IMG/VR virus record: IMGVR_UViG_3300043425_000676
Coordinates: 1 to 64,000 of that record
Source of the DNA: a virus
Strand: one strand, 5' to 3'
DNA length: 64,000 bases
The position numbers were made by a program, and so were the translations under genes. Within the stretch, counting starts at the first letter, position 1. Every line of letters starts with the position of its first letter. Positions 28,840 through 35,523 of this stretch are shown piece after piece. The notes below the pieces were generated by a model. It was not told where the DNA came from. It did not search any database and saw only the letters and a program-made list of their open reading frames with translations.

Positions 28840-28867
28840 ACTATAACCGACGACTTTTTGATGTCAA
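28840..28867 (-). promoter_or_regulatory. Consensus sigma-70-type late promoter
   Basis: On the minus strand: TTGACA (28862-28867), a 16-base spacer, TATAGT (28840-28845). It begins just past the stop of gene 28874-29176 and points at the terminase operon. The predicted transcript begins near 28833 and meets the terminator 28770-28802 almost at once. Confidence 0.8.
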
Positions 28868-28873
28868 CAGCCA

Positions 28874-29176
28874 TCATCGCCTTTCAAGAGCCTCTTGCAT
28901 GCTCATCGTCTTGAGTCTTGCCCTGAGCGTCGATTCCTTGATTCCGTAGGCGAAAGCCCATTGCTTTAGGCTCATTTTCTTGCCAGCATGCTCGATTCCG
29001 CAACTTCCGCACGACGATGTGTGCCCGCTTTGCATATGATCGAGCCTAACTTCAACCTCGTTTCCACAGGCACACTTGCATAGGAATTTTCGCTTTCCTG
29101 TCGAGTAATGCTCTCGAATTACCGTCAAGTTTCCGTAAGTTGATCCAGTTTTTACTTCCGTCCGCTTCAATTCCAA
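28874..29176 (-). CDS. Zinc-ribbon protein with C-terminal HTH-like end
   Basis: About 100 residues. The open frame extends to 29266, but upstream codons fall in a tRNA-like sequence, and AAGGGAATTGG places the likely TTG start at 29176 or 29170. GSTYGNLTVIRE..GKRKFLCKCACGNEVEV...HTSSCGSCG is the zinc ribbon common in phage and HNH/AP2-associated proteins. The last 30 residues (LKQWAFAYGIKESTLRARLKT) look like a helix-turn-helix. Placed just before the late promoter and driven by its own promoter (29348-29375), it is a candidate regulator of late genes; this is inference. Confidence 0.6.
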   Translation of the reverse strand: MELKRTEVKTGSTYGNLTVIREHYSTGKRKFLCKCACGNEVEVRLDHMQSGHTSSCGSCGIEHAGKKMSLKQWAFAYGIKESTLRARLKTMSMQEALERR

Positions 29177-29234
29177 TTCCCTTGACTGACTGTGTTTTTT
29201 CAATGCGCAATGCAAGACGCTTGAGTCTGAACGC

Positions 29235-29251
29235 CTGGGATTTGAACCCAA
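29235..29251 (-). other. tRNA T-arm-like sequence
   Basis: Minus strand TTGGG-TTCAAAT-CCCAG has the sequence of a tRNA T-arm, but no matching acceptor stem or full cloverleaf can be drawn around it. Lying beside a recombinase gene, it may be the remnant of a tRNA-embedded attachment site or a decayed tRNA gene. Confidence 0.35.
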
Positions 29252-29347
29252 GTGCCGATCGTCCAAGTCTCGCTTTCGGTGTACACCCTACTCGCGTAGT
29301 AGCTGGCCAGCATTCTTAAGCGCCTTGCAGCATGCACTGACACGCTG

Positions 29348-29375
29348 AATATACCTCTTTGCCCCAATATTGCAA
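29348..29375 (-). promoter_or_regulatory. Promoter with GGGGCAA spacer element
   Basis: Minus strand TTGCAA, 16 bases containing GGGGCAAA, TATATT. It precedes gene 28874-29176 and resembles the early promoters at 33120, 34950, 37737 and 40749. Confidence 0.55.
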
Positions 29376-29404
29376 CTATCTTGACATTTTGGATACCACC
29401 CTAC

Positions 29405-29432
29405 TTGACTGTACTGACAGAGCGCATATTCT
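29405..29432 (+). promoter_or_regulatory. Candidate promoter of the serine recombinase
   Basis: TTGACT (29405-29410), 16-base spacer, TATTCT (29427-29432), 47 bases before ATG 29479. A second TTGACA lies at about 29390. It is divergent from the promoter at 29348-29375. Confidence 0.5.
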
Positions 29433-29478
29433 TCTTTGCGCATGGTTCGATTGTTTCTTTCAATTCAGGAGGTTTGCT

Positions 29479-30066
29479 ATGTGTGTGGCGGTTTACGTTC
29501 GAGTTAGTACGGCTGAACAGAATCTTGCTGGTCAAAAGCGCGAGATTACCAAGTGGCTCACTGGAAACGGTATCAATCCAGATACGGTGATTTGGTACAT
29601 CGACAAGGAGAGCGGCGAAACGCTTGCGAGACCTCAACTTGAACAACTTCAGCGCGATATCTTCAATGGCGCAATCAAAACCGTGGTTGTCTACAAGCTC
29701 GATCGACTCTCGAGATCTCTACAGGATGGAGTAGACACCCTCTGTTCGTGGTGCAGGAAAGGTATTCGAGTGGTCTCAACTTCTCAACAGATCGATTTCA
29801 CTGGTACGATCGGTCAGCTTATCGCTGCGGTGCTGTTTGCTGTTGCCGAGATGGAAACCAACACACGAAGGGAGCGACAGGCAGCAGGTATCGCCGCAGC
29901 GAAGGAGAAAGGAATTTACCAAGGTAGGAAGAAGGGCGCTGTAAAAGCTGGCGTTGACATATCGAAGGCGCCCAAGCTGATTGAGAAAGGCTTATCCATC
30001 GATGAAGTAGCGAAAATCCTTGGAGTCAGCGGTAGAACCGTCTACAGGTATCTTAAGACTGCTTAA
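29479..30066 (+). CDS. Small serine recombinase (resolvase/invertase type)
   Basis: 195 residues from ATG 29479, chosen because TCAGGAGGTTTGCT is directly upstream. N-terminal catalytic domain with YVRVSTAEQ (nucleophile Ser10), the KESGETLARPQL and YKLDRLSRSLQDG motifs, an E-helix (LIAAVLFAVAEMETNTRRER), then a short C-terminal helix-turn-helix (IDEVAKILGVSGRTVYRYL). Too small for a large serine integrase, so site-specific inversion, dimer resolution or integration by a resolvase-like mechanism are all possible. It is the only plus-strand gene for about 42 kb. Confidence 0.9.
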   Translation: MCVAVYVRVSTAEQNLAGQKREITKWLTGNGINPDTVIWYIDKESGETLARPQLEQLQRDIFNGAIKTVVVYKLDRLSRSLQDGVDTLCSWCRKGIRVVSTSQQIDFTGTIGQLIAAVLFAVAEMETNTRRERQAAGIAAAKEKGIYQGRKKGAVKAGVDISKAPKLIEKGLSIDEVAKILGVSGRTVYRYLKTA

Positions 30067-30589
30067 CCAGACGCAAGCAAAACTACAACCAGAAAGCGTT
30101 TTGCAGGCAACTGCGAAACGCGACAGGTACAAGCGCACCCCAGGTTCATAAATAGTATGCAATCTCGCTACCTGCCGGAATCCAGGGGTTTTTTCCTGGA
30201 ACTGACCAATGGGCTTATTCGGAAAGGGTAAGAGGCGGGAGACCTGCATCTCCTTATCGCCGTTTGCCTAACCAGCGTCCACCCATCGCCAGCCTGCTGC
30301 ACCTGTTCGACCCTTGAGGTTAAGAGCATATCCACGCCGCAGGACGCTTCGCTTACTCAATCCCATGCACTTTGGCGGTCTTCCACAGATCGGGCAACTA
30401 GCTCAAACGATTGCAGGCACAAGCGCCGGATCCCCGGCATTACACTCATGCCATTTACGTGCTCTCCCCCAGGATGTGGTTTTGGGGGAGAGCTGTGCGG
30501 TAGGATTACGCACGAAAAGACGCCTTGCGGCGAAAGTTGAAATCGAACTGAAATCCTACCTGTGCCGAAACCACTCAGCACTTCCAATG
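30067..30589. other. Hairpin-rich non-coding region
   Basis: No convincing gene in 520 bases. Four inverted repeats stand out: GCGTTTTGCAG / CTGCGAAACGC with a GCAA loop (30096-30121), TCCAGG / CCTGGA (30181-30200), a perfect 11-bp GCTCTCCCCCA / TGGGGGAGAGC (30461-30493), and GTAGGATT / AATCCTAC enclosing GCCTTGCGGC (30500-30559). It could be a structured non-coding RNA, a recombination site for the adjacent serine recombinase, or both. Strand is uncertain. Confidence 0.5.
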
Positions 30590-31249
30590 TTACGCGCTCG
30601 GGTTGGTGTCGTCAACACCCTTTTCGGTTTCTTTGAACCCGTACCAATAGAGCTCGTCGTCGCTGTCAGCCACCCAGCGGCTCGCCGATGCTTCGCAACT
30701 GAACTCCTGGCTGAAAACCTTCCAGTCGGGGCGACCATTGAGCGTTTTGCTCGTAAACGCCCCTCCGTCGTTCCATCGCACGATACGGTTGTTGGGCTGG
30801 ATAAACACTCTCCCATTGGCGTTGATCACATGACCCGTCTTGTGCCCAGCGGCGATCTCGCTGTACCCTCCGTTGCACCAATCAAGGGTGAACATATAGG
30901 TTCCGTCGATGATCGATCGATCTTTCAGTAGCACCTTGCAGCTTCGATTCTTGATGTAATCGATCGTAAGAGCCGAGCAGTGGTAGCTGAAACTGTCCCA
31001 AAGCTGTAGAAAGTCTAAAGGGTAGTCTACACCACCCGTGGGCTCTGTGTGGATGTAATGGATCGGGATCCTGGCGTGTTGAGTCCCCCACTCGCTCATG
31101 CCGGTGAACAGTCCGCATCGATTCGGGATAGAGGTGTAGAGGAAAAACTCCATCGGGATCCGCTCATTTGCGGCACTCGGCTCCCTGTCGTAGAGGAATG
31201 CCGTGTCGAGGAACCCCCAAAAAAACGGAATGTTAGTGTTTAGATACAC
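30590..31249 (-). CDS. Unknown protein
   Basis: 219 residues, GTG start behind GGGAGG, overlapping the preceding gene by 17 bases. Aromatic-rich with many Trp/Tyr (LTLDWCNGGYSEIAAGHKTG, DELYWYGFKETE). Its style is of a globular enzyme or lectin-like protein, but no family is recognised. It is the last gene of the leftward early/accessory run. Confidence 0.55.
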   Translation of the reverse strand: MYLNTNIPFFWGFLDTAFLYDREPSAANERIPMEFFLYTSIPNRCGLFTGMSEWGTQHARIPIHYIHTEPTGGVDYPLDFLQLWDSFSYHCSALTIDYIKNRSCKVLLKDRSIIDGTYMFTLDWCNGGYSEIAAGHKTGHVINANGRVFIQPNNRIVRWNDGGAFTSKTLNGRPDWKVFSQEFSCEASASRWVADSDDELYWYGFKETEKGVDDTNPSA

Positions 31250-31484
31250 CTTTTAAAGCCTCCCATTGCTCTTTTGTGATTTCTGTCAAGTTTGCGTAAT
31301 CAGCCTCGCCGTGCTTCGTCCTGAAACCTGTCAAAGTCCAAGACTCTGGCGAGTCACTTTCTTTCTTGTGGATGATACCGACTACCGGAAACTCACCCCT
31401 AGCTACGGTGGTGAAGATCGTCACCGGGAAAATGCAGTCGCCAAAATGCCCCTTTGTCGCGTAATGCTTGTCAGGTGCGATCAT
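31233..31484 (-). CDS. Small unknown protein
   Basis: 83 residues, ATG overlapping the stop of the hydroxylase-like gene (AAATGA). Mixed alpha/beta, with a C-terminal helix TKEQWEALKGVSKH. Co-translated with its neighbours. No family recognised. Confidence 0.55.
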   Translation of the reverse strand: MIAPDKHYATKGHFGDCIFPVTIFTTVARGEFPVVGIIHKKESDSPESWTLTGFRTKHGEADYANLTEITKEQWEALKGVSKH

Positions 31485-31996
31485 TTCGACCTGAAGATTG
31501 GTAGAGACATGGCGTATCTGTCAGCACTTTGCAATTTGTGATGCTGAAGGTGGTTGATCCGCACAGACCATCCCCACCAAGTCTTTGGCGTGTAGTTGCA
31601 GTGGCACGAGAAGTGGATGAACTCGTATGCAGACAGAAGCACAAGCACCGTGCAATGCGCTGTGTAAAGCCCTGGAGTGGTAAACGCAAACAACATCGAG
31701 TTTACGAAGTACATGCAGATGATCCACCAGTCTGGCAGTCCTGTGTCAGTGGTCGGGTGGTCGTGGTGCCTATCGTGCGTTTTGCGGAACGGAGTCCAAG
31801 ACCATTCGTGGAAAAACCACCTGTGCGCGATGTACTCGAGTGTCGGCCACGCCAAGACAATCGAGCCAGCAATCGCCAAGTCCCTCAGGCTAAGCGACCA
31901 CAAGGCGATCCTTAGCACAACAGCAAGCAAAGCAGAGAGTACGATTACTCCTCCCTTGCCGCTAATAAACGCAAAAACCAAACTTCGAAACGTCAT
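31481..31996 (-). CDS. Fatty-acid hydroxylase-superfamily membrane protein
   Basis: 171 residues from ATG 31996, chosen because AGGAGTGTTTGCA is upstream and the longer frame would run through a tRNA-like element. Four hydrophobic segments and the histidine clusters of the membrane di-iron fatty-acid hydroxylase/sterol desaturase superfamily: HRWFFH (58-63), HDRHHDH (74-80), HFSCH (128-132) and HLQHH (149-153). Expected to hydroxylate lipid acyl chains in the membrane. This would be a phage-encoded lipid-modifying enzyme, small but with all clusters present. Confidence 0.85.
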   Translation of the reverse strand: MTFRSLVFAFISGKGGVIVLSALLAVVLRIALWSLSLRDLAIAGSIVLAWPTLEYIAHRWFFHEWSWTPFRKTHDRHHDHPTTDTGLPDWWIICMYFVNSMLFAFTTPGLYTAHCTVLVLLSAYEFIHFSCHCNYTPKTWWGWSVRINHLQHHKLQSADRYAMSLPIFRSK

Positions 31997-32018
31997 TGCA
32001 AACACTCCTGTTTTGAAT

Positions 32019-32134
32019 GGATCGGGCAGGATTTGAACCTGCTTGGGGGTGGTAATCCCGCTACCTCCGCGTTTTAACCGAAGGCCCACTGAATACTCGA
32101 TAACCCTGCTGCGTTTCCCACACGCCGCCGACCC
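32019..32134 (-). tRNA. tRNA-like element (116 bases)
   Basis: Acceptor GGGTCGG / CCGATCC (7 bp), D-arm-like GCGT / ACGC (4 bp) and T-arm GCAGG-TTCAAAT-CCTGC are perfect, but the middle is far longer than normal. A loop GTTAAAA with a poor stem would put UAA at the anticodon, which is not certain. The 3' half is nearly identical to other elements at 32283, 55441 and 56242. Confidence 0.45.
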
Positions 32135-32282
32135 GATTGCCGTCTCTCCGGCTGTCACGTTGTTTATGCTTCGCAGTTTTCTGTTAACTTGCCTCTAGCA
32201 CTTAAGCCGTTGCAAGAACGATCCGAACTCCTCGGCCACCTGCTGGTAGTCACAACGTTTTCACCCGCTGTACAAATCAAAA

Positions 32283-32394
32283 GGATCGGGCAGGGTTTTC
32301 ACCTGCCTTGAGGACTGATATAGGGCTTTATCGCTTAGCAGCAGTCACTCTAACACGCCTCTTGTGTTTCGCGGTTGAGCCGCGCCGCCGATCC
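32283..32394 (-). tRNA. tRNA-like element (112 bases)
   Basis: Acceptor GGATCGG / CCGATCC (7 bp), hairpin CGCGG / CCGCG in D-arm position, AACAC-AAGAGGC-GTGTT (perfect 5-bp stem, 7-base loop, GAG in anticodon position but A instead of U at position 33), a long variable region, and T-arm stem GCAGG / CCTGC with the aberrant loop TGAAAAC. Not a canonical tRNA; may be decayed or a tRNA mimic. Confidence 0.4.
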
Positions 32395-32395
32395 A

Positions 32396-32466
32396 GTTGC
32401 GGGTCTAGGAATCGAACCTAGCACTCAGAGCTTATGGGGCTCTAATGGGCACCAGCCCACCCGCAA
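32396..32466 (-). tRNA. tRNA-Met-like (CAT anticodon)
   Basis: Acceptor TTGCGGG / CCCGCAA, short D-arm GGGC-TGGT-GCCC, anticodon arm AGAGC-CCCATAA-GCTCT (perfect stem, CAT at 34-36, C at position 33), T-arm CTAGG-TTCGATT-CCTAG. All stems pair fully. C33 and the short D-loop are unusual. The most canonical of the cluster. Confidence 0.72.
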
Positions 32467-32474
32467 TACCAATT

Positions 32475-32551
32475 GCCTCTGGCGGGATTCCAACCCGCAA
32501 TACTGCGAATACACCAAACGCAGCGTGTTGGCTTGATTACACCACAGAGGC
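32475..32551 (-). tRNA. tRNA-like element (77 bases)
   Basis: Acceptor GCCTCTG / CAGAGGC, D-stem GTGT / ACAC, anticodon stem CTGCG / CGCAG with an 11-base loop TTTGGTGTATT in place of 7, T-arm GCGGG-TTGGAAT-CCCGC (loop lacks the usual C). Stems are perfect; the loops are abnormal, so the anticodon (TTG or TGG) is undecided. Confidence 0.45.
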
Positions 32552-32558
32552 TTGCTTG

Positions 32559-33065
32559 CTAACGGTAAATAACCGTCGCGTACCATCCGTTGCTTCCTCG
32601 AGCAACACCAATGTCCAACGCTTGGCGTTTACCCCAGAAGCAACATTTACTAATCGCATGATCTGCCGACACGGTTGAAAAGCCGACTCCCTCAGCGTTA
32701 CCGCCTCCGAATCCGCCGCCAACGTGACAACATCTGTTCATTGCTGCTTGCCGCTGTGCTTTAGACTGAGCCAGACCAGCCGAAACTACTCGCACCGGGG
32801 TTGTGGCGACACGAGCTACCGCGTAGACAACGTTGCCGGTCGTATCGACTGTTGCAGTAAGAATTTGTCCCGTTGCGTCGACGACACGTTCAACGACGGC
32901 TCCAGTCGTGCGTACCGCACTTTGAACAGTATTTCCGACCACTTGTCGAGCGACACCGCCTTGCCTGTGGCATTGTCCGTTTGCGCATTCTTGTCCATAA
33001 CTCGACCCCGACAGCAAAAAAACCACAAGCACCAACGCCACAGCTTTCAACTTAGAAAACTTCAT
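32559..33065 (-). CDS. Secreted planctomycete-type protein
   Basis: 168 residues from ATG 33065, behind GGAGGATGGTCAA. Signal peptide FSKLKAVALVLVVFLLSG, then CANGQCHRQGG, a Val/Thr/Ala-rich helical middle (VVGNTVQSAVRTTGAVVERV), a Cys pair, and a C-terminal domain with EGVGFSTVSADHAISKCCFW and GVARGSNGWYATVIYR. I recall the last motif from secreted proteins of Pirellula/Rhodopirellula-type planctomycetes, often next to SCP-like domains. The gene probably came from the host and acts in the periplasm or on the cell surface. Confidence 0.75.
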   Translation of the reverse strand: MKFSKLKAVALVLVVFLLSGSSYGQECANGQCHRQGGVARQVVGNTVQSAVRTTGAVVERVVDATGQILTATVDTTGNVVYAVARVATTPVRVVSAGLAQSKAQRQAAMNRCCHVGGGFGGGNAEGVGFSTVSADHAISKCCFWGKRQALDIGVARGSNGWYATVIYR

Positions 33066-33119
33066 TTGACCATCCTCCATAAACTGGAAACTGAAACCAA
33101 CCTGAACTCTGACCATCGC

Positions 33120-33147
33120 ATTGTACCGCATTGACCCTGCAACGCAA
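33120..33147 (-). promoter_or_regulatory. Early-type promoter
   Basis: Minus strand TTGCGT, 16 bases with GGGTCAATG, TACAAT, 55 bases before ATG 33065. Member of the GGGGCAATG promoter set. Confidence 0.5.
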
Positions 33148-33158
33148 TACGCTGGTGG

Positions 33159-33425
33159 CTACAGCGACTTTTCTTCGCTTGCGACATCTTCTATCCACCA
33201 GCGAAGATCACCAGGACTGAATGTCTCCCAATCCATCTCGTCCCATCCTTTTGTTTGTGCCTCGCACTCAGGGTGCATAGCTTCCGACACAATACCGGCA
33301 TCTTCGTCAACGCCGGTTCTTCGCAAGTAGGATGTTCCTTTAGGGATCTGTTTGCCGCATAAGTAGCAACTATGCGATCTTCGAGCCTTTTTGACGATCG
33401 TATCATCCAAATGCGTCCATGACAT
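33159..33425 (-). CDS. Small zinc-binding protein
   Basis: 88 residues, with CYLCGKQIPKGTSYLRR and MHPECEAQT supplying three Cys and one His as a zinc site, then an acidic Trp-rich end (WDEMDWETFSPGDLRWW). The start ATG overlaps the upstream stop (TTTGATG). Small proteins of this type are common in phage early regions. Role unknown. Confidence 0.6.
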   Translation of the reverse strand: MSWTHLDDTIVKKARRSHSCYLCGKQIPKGTSYLRRTGVDEDAGIVSEAMHPECEAQTKGWDEMDWETFSPGDLRWWIEDVASEEKSL

Positions 33426-34003
33426 CAAAGCACCTCGAAGCCCGTCTGAGTAACCTTTAGCATCTTTCCACTTGGCAATCCAACAACATCGCCAACGTTA
33501 CAGATGCGGAGTTTTTCCGACTCGCAACCAGCATTTTTTTCCGCCGTGTTGGGCTCGATGCGTCGGCGATACCAAGTGAAAGCCTGCTGTTGTTTTTCAT
33601 ACTCAGCAACCACGGAATGCGACCAGATATTTTTCACTGGATTAAAGTATTCATCCTCGCTTTTCAAATCTTCCGGTGGAAACTTCTCCAGCAGCCTGTA
33701 CCCTTCGCCTGGATCGGGCCTGTTGAGGAACCATTGTGGCGGATCGTAGACTTGGCAGAATTTCCATTGATTCGCGTTGTTGGATATCCAATGCAAACTG
33801 TTTTGGCATGTTGCATCATATCCACCTAAAAATCTACTGACGCTCCAAATCGACGTATCAACATCCCTAAACCTAGCCTCAACCTTCTCGCCCTCCATTA
33901 CTCGGGCAACATCCTCGGCGGTTGCATCCCGCCAAAACGCTTCGACCTTCACTTTGCCGACTTTCGAGCTGGGTGATCCTTGTTCGTTAATTTGACTATC
34001 CAT
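33425..34003 (-). CDS. Unknown protein with domain shared with 49798-51030
   Basis: 192 residues from ATG 34003 (AGGAG nine bases upstream). The domain EAFWRDATAEDVARVMEGEK..ARFRDVDT.IW..SRFLGGYDA...WISNN.NQWKFCQVYDP closely matches the C-terminus of the 410-residue protein at 49798-51030 (YREATSFDIAKAMDGKEVKARFRDFDTQNW...WMQCQVYDPQ). It is therefore a paralogous module on the other arm of the map. Function unknown. Confidence 0.65.
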   Translation of the reverse strand: MDSQINEQGSPSSKVGKVKVEAFWRDATAEDVARVMEGEKVEARFRDVDTSIWSVSRFLGGYDATCQNSLHWISNNANQWKFCQVYDPPQWFLNRPDPGEGYRLLEKFPPEDLKSEDEYFNPVKNIWSHSVVAEYEKQQQAFTWYRRRIEPNTAEKNAGCESEKLRICNVGDVVGLPSGKMLKVTQTGFEVL

Positions 34004-34101
34004 TTCCTGAGCTCCTTGTTTCTCTCCTGTAAAAGTTTGATCTTGGTTTTGAGCCAAAATATTTCATCTTCAAGTTTGCGTATTGTGTCTTTGTCGCTCA
34101 T
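33949..34101 (-). CDS. Small coiled-coil protein
   Basis: 50 residues (ATG 34101 to TGA 33949), highly charged and helical (DTIRKLEDEIFWLKTKIKLL) with heptad-like spacing. Overlaps the start of 33425-34003 by 55 bases in another frame and contains that gene's ribosome site, so coupling is likely. Confidence 0.5.
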   Translation of the reverse strand: MSDKDTIRKLEDEIFWLKTKIKLLQERNKELRKWIVKLTNKDHPARKSAK

Positions 34102-34125
34102 GATAAAACAATGCTTAAAGACAGT

Positions 34126-34293
34126 TTATTTTTTTCTTGTATATCGCTTTACGGCTTTTCCGATAATATCCATAGTTGATTGAAATGCAACTATGAAAAC
34201 CAAAAGCAACATAATTGCCAACGCTATGATTGTTGGCAGAAAAAACACAACAAGCGACATCCACGCGCCTGATGTTGTGTCTGGCTTATTCAT
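34126..34293 (-). CDS. Small one-span membrane protein
   Basis: 55 residues from ATG 34293 behind GGAGATTTACG; overlaps the upstream stop by 8 bases. One strong membrane helix (VVFFLPTIIALAIMLLLVFIV) and a basic tail (GKAVKRYTRKK). Function unknown. Confidence 0.6.
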   Translation of the reverse strand: MNKPDTTSGAWMSLVVFFLPTIIALAIMLLLVFIVAFQSTMDIIGKAVKRYTRKK

Positions 34294-34540
34294 CGTAAAT
34301 CTCCAGTTCGAGTCCTTGACGACCGTTTGGAACGTAATCCATTGCAAGACATCCGTTGGGCAGTCGCACAACAACACCGTTCTCCTCTCGCACAACATAC
34401 AACTGTTCTTGCTGAAACGCTCTAAACCCTCCATCAAGCGCCATCCACGTTGTTGCGGCGTAATGAATACCACTTGGGAAATGCTCCATTGCTCCGTCGA
34501 GCGGTCCACCAAAAAACTCGAACGTTGCTAGGCTACCCAT
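34286..34540 (-). CDS. Small unknown protein
   Basis: 84 residues, ATG 34540 overlapping the previous stop. FEFFGGPLDGAMEHFPSG and YVVREENGVVVRLPNG suggest a small beta-barrel protein. This pattern, with the Phe-Gly-Gly-Pro-Leu-Asp start, is common in phage genomes but has no known role that I can state. Confidence 0.6.
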   Translation of the reverse strand: MGSLATFEFFGGPLDGAMEHFPSGIHYAATTWMALDGGFRAFQQEQLYVVREENGVVVRLPNGCLAMDYVPNGRQGLELEIYDE

Positions 34541-34904
34541 CAAGTTTTACGCCAAACGTGGTGCCATCGTCGAAAACCTTACGATCAAACGAATCCTCCC
34601 AGGATTGGATATGGTGGCCAAGCCTGCCATACGCTGCCGGTGGAAAGGTATTAGACCGATCATCTTTCCATGTCCACCACCTATCCCGATGAGGCGTGAA
34701 TTCCTCCGCATCAGCAAACGGTCGATACTTCGCCGGTTGCTCGATCTTGCGGATGATAGGCCACACAGCATACAAATCAGTATTCGCCTGAACCGCACGA
34801 CCATCACCGTCAATGTAATGCTCACCTTTTTTAGCACGCCAAAACCCCACCAACTCCCACCCATCGGGCACTCCTGGCACGCCGCGAAAACCTTGTTCAC
34901 TCAC
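34533..34904 (-). CDS. Small unknown protein
   Basis: 123 residues from GTG 34904, chosen because AGGAGACTTGCAA precedes it. WELVGFWRAKKGEHYIDGDG and VWPIIRKIE are typical of small phage early proteins in planctomycete- and proteobacterium-related phages. First gene after the promoter at 34950-34978. Function unknown. Confidence 0.6.
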   Translation of the reverse strand: MSEQGFRGVPGVPDGWELVGFWRAKKGEHYIDGDGRAVQANTDLYAVWPIIRKIEQPAKYRPFADAEEFTPHRDRWWTWKDDRSNTFPPAAYGRLGHHIQSWEDSFDRKVFDDGTTFGVKLDG

Positions 34905-34949
34905 TTGCAAGTCTCCTATTGCAAAACACAAAACAATCAACACGTTACT

Positions 34950-34978
34950 ACTGTATCTCCATTGCCCCGTAAACGCAA
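34950..34978 (-). promoter_or_regulatory. Early-type promoter
   Basis: Minus strand TTGCGT, 17-base spacer containing CGGGGCAATG, TACAGT. Immediately before the operon 34904 to about 33159. Confidence 0.6.
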
Positions 34979-34979
34979 G

Positions 34980-35522
34980 TTACAAATCAGGGGGTTTCCA
35001 TCCTTCTGCAAAAATTGGGTAGTCAACTTCCTTGACATTCCAGTTGCTCTGTTCGCACCAGTTTAAGAGCGAGGTGAACTTGTAGAGGTGCTGTCGAGCG
35101 TAGGCTGGTGTCGGCAAACTTGTGTCCCAATGCTTCGGATCCCAGACTTCAAAACCGAACGCCCATCCCATGAATGTGACTTCCGAGCCGTTTACCAGTA
35201 ATCGGACATGCGGAGATTCCATCAGTGGCGTTGAATACAAGATCAGCTTGTGGTGAGCCTTGGATATCGACTTCACCTCGATTGGGCCGACATCTGGAAC
35301 TTGGCAAACCTTCCTGCCCTTGTGCTCCGATGCTGGCTTGTGAGCTCGCCACGGGAACCCTGTGTACAAAGCCATTGCGCATTCAGCGATCGCTGCTTGA
35401 ACGTGCGAATGACCCGATGGAGACCGATCGCACGACAAGTAGTCGCCACGACCAGCACCACTGTCTGCTCGCATCTTGCCGATTTTAATCGCCAGTTGCA
35501 TTTGTTTGTCGGTGAGGATCAT
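34980..35522 (-). CDS. Putative PD-(D/E)XK nuclease-like protein
   Basis: 180 residues. AIAECAMALYTGFPWRAHK gives the helical Glu, and VPDVGPIEVKSISKAHHKL gives the D-x-G-x-E-x-K signature of the PD-(D/E)XK fold. Adjoins the early promoter on one side and a 228-residue gene whose end overlaps its start on the other. A phage endonuclease or recombination/repair enzyme is possible; the family cannot be named. Confidence 0.55.
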   Translation of the reverse strand: MILTDKQMQLAIKIGKMRADSGAGRGDYLSCDRSPSGHSHVQAAIAECAMALYTGFPWRAHKPASEHKGRKVCQVPDVGPIEVKSISKAHHKLILYSTPLMESPHVRLLVNGSEVTFMGWAFGFEVWDPKHWDTSLPTPAYARQHLYKFTSLLNWCEQSNWNVKEVDYPIFAEGWKPPDL

Positions 35523-35523
35523 T

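Noticed and set aside
30314-30931. 205-codon plus-strand frame across the hairpin region
   Set aside because: Half of it is antisense to 30590-31249 and the N-terminal part lies in non-coding hairpins; no ribosome site.
31997-32158. Longer start for the hydroxylase-like gene (225 codons)
   Set aside because: The extra N-terminus runs through the tRNA-like element and the ATG at 31996 has a good ribosome site.
34294-34512. Longer form of the small membrane protein
   Set aside because: It overlaps the gene 34286-34540 in another frame, and the ATG at 34293 has a clear ribosome site.
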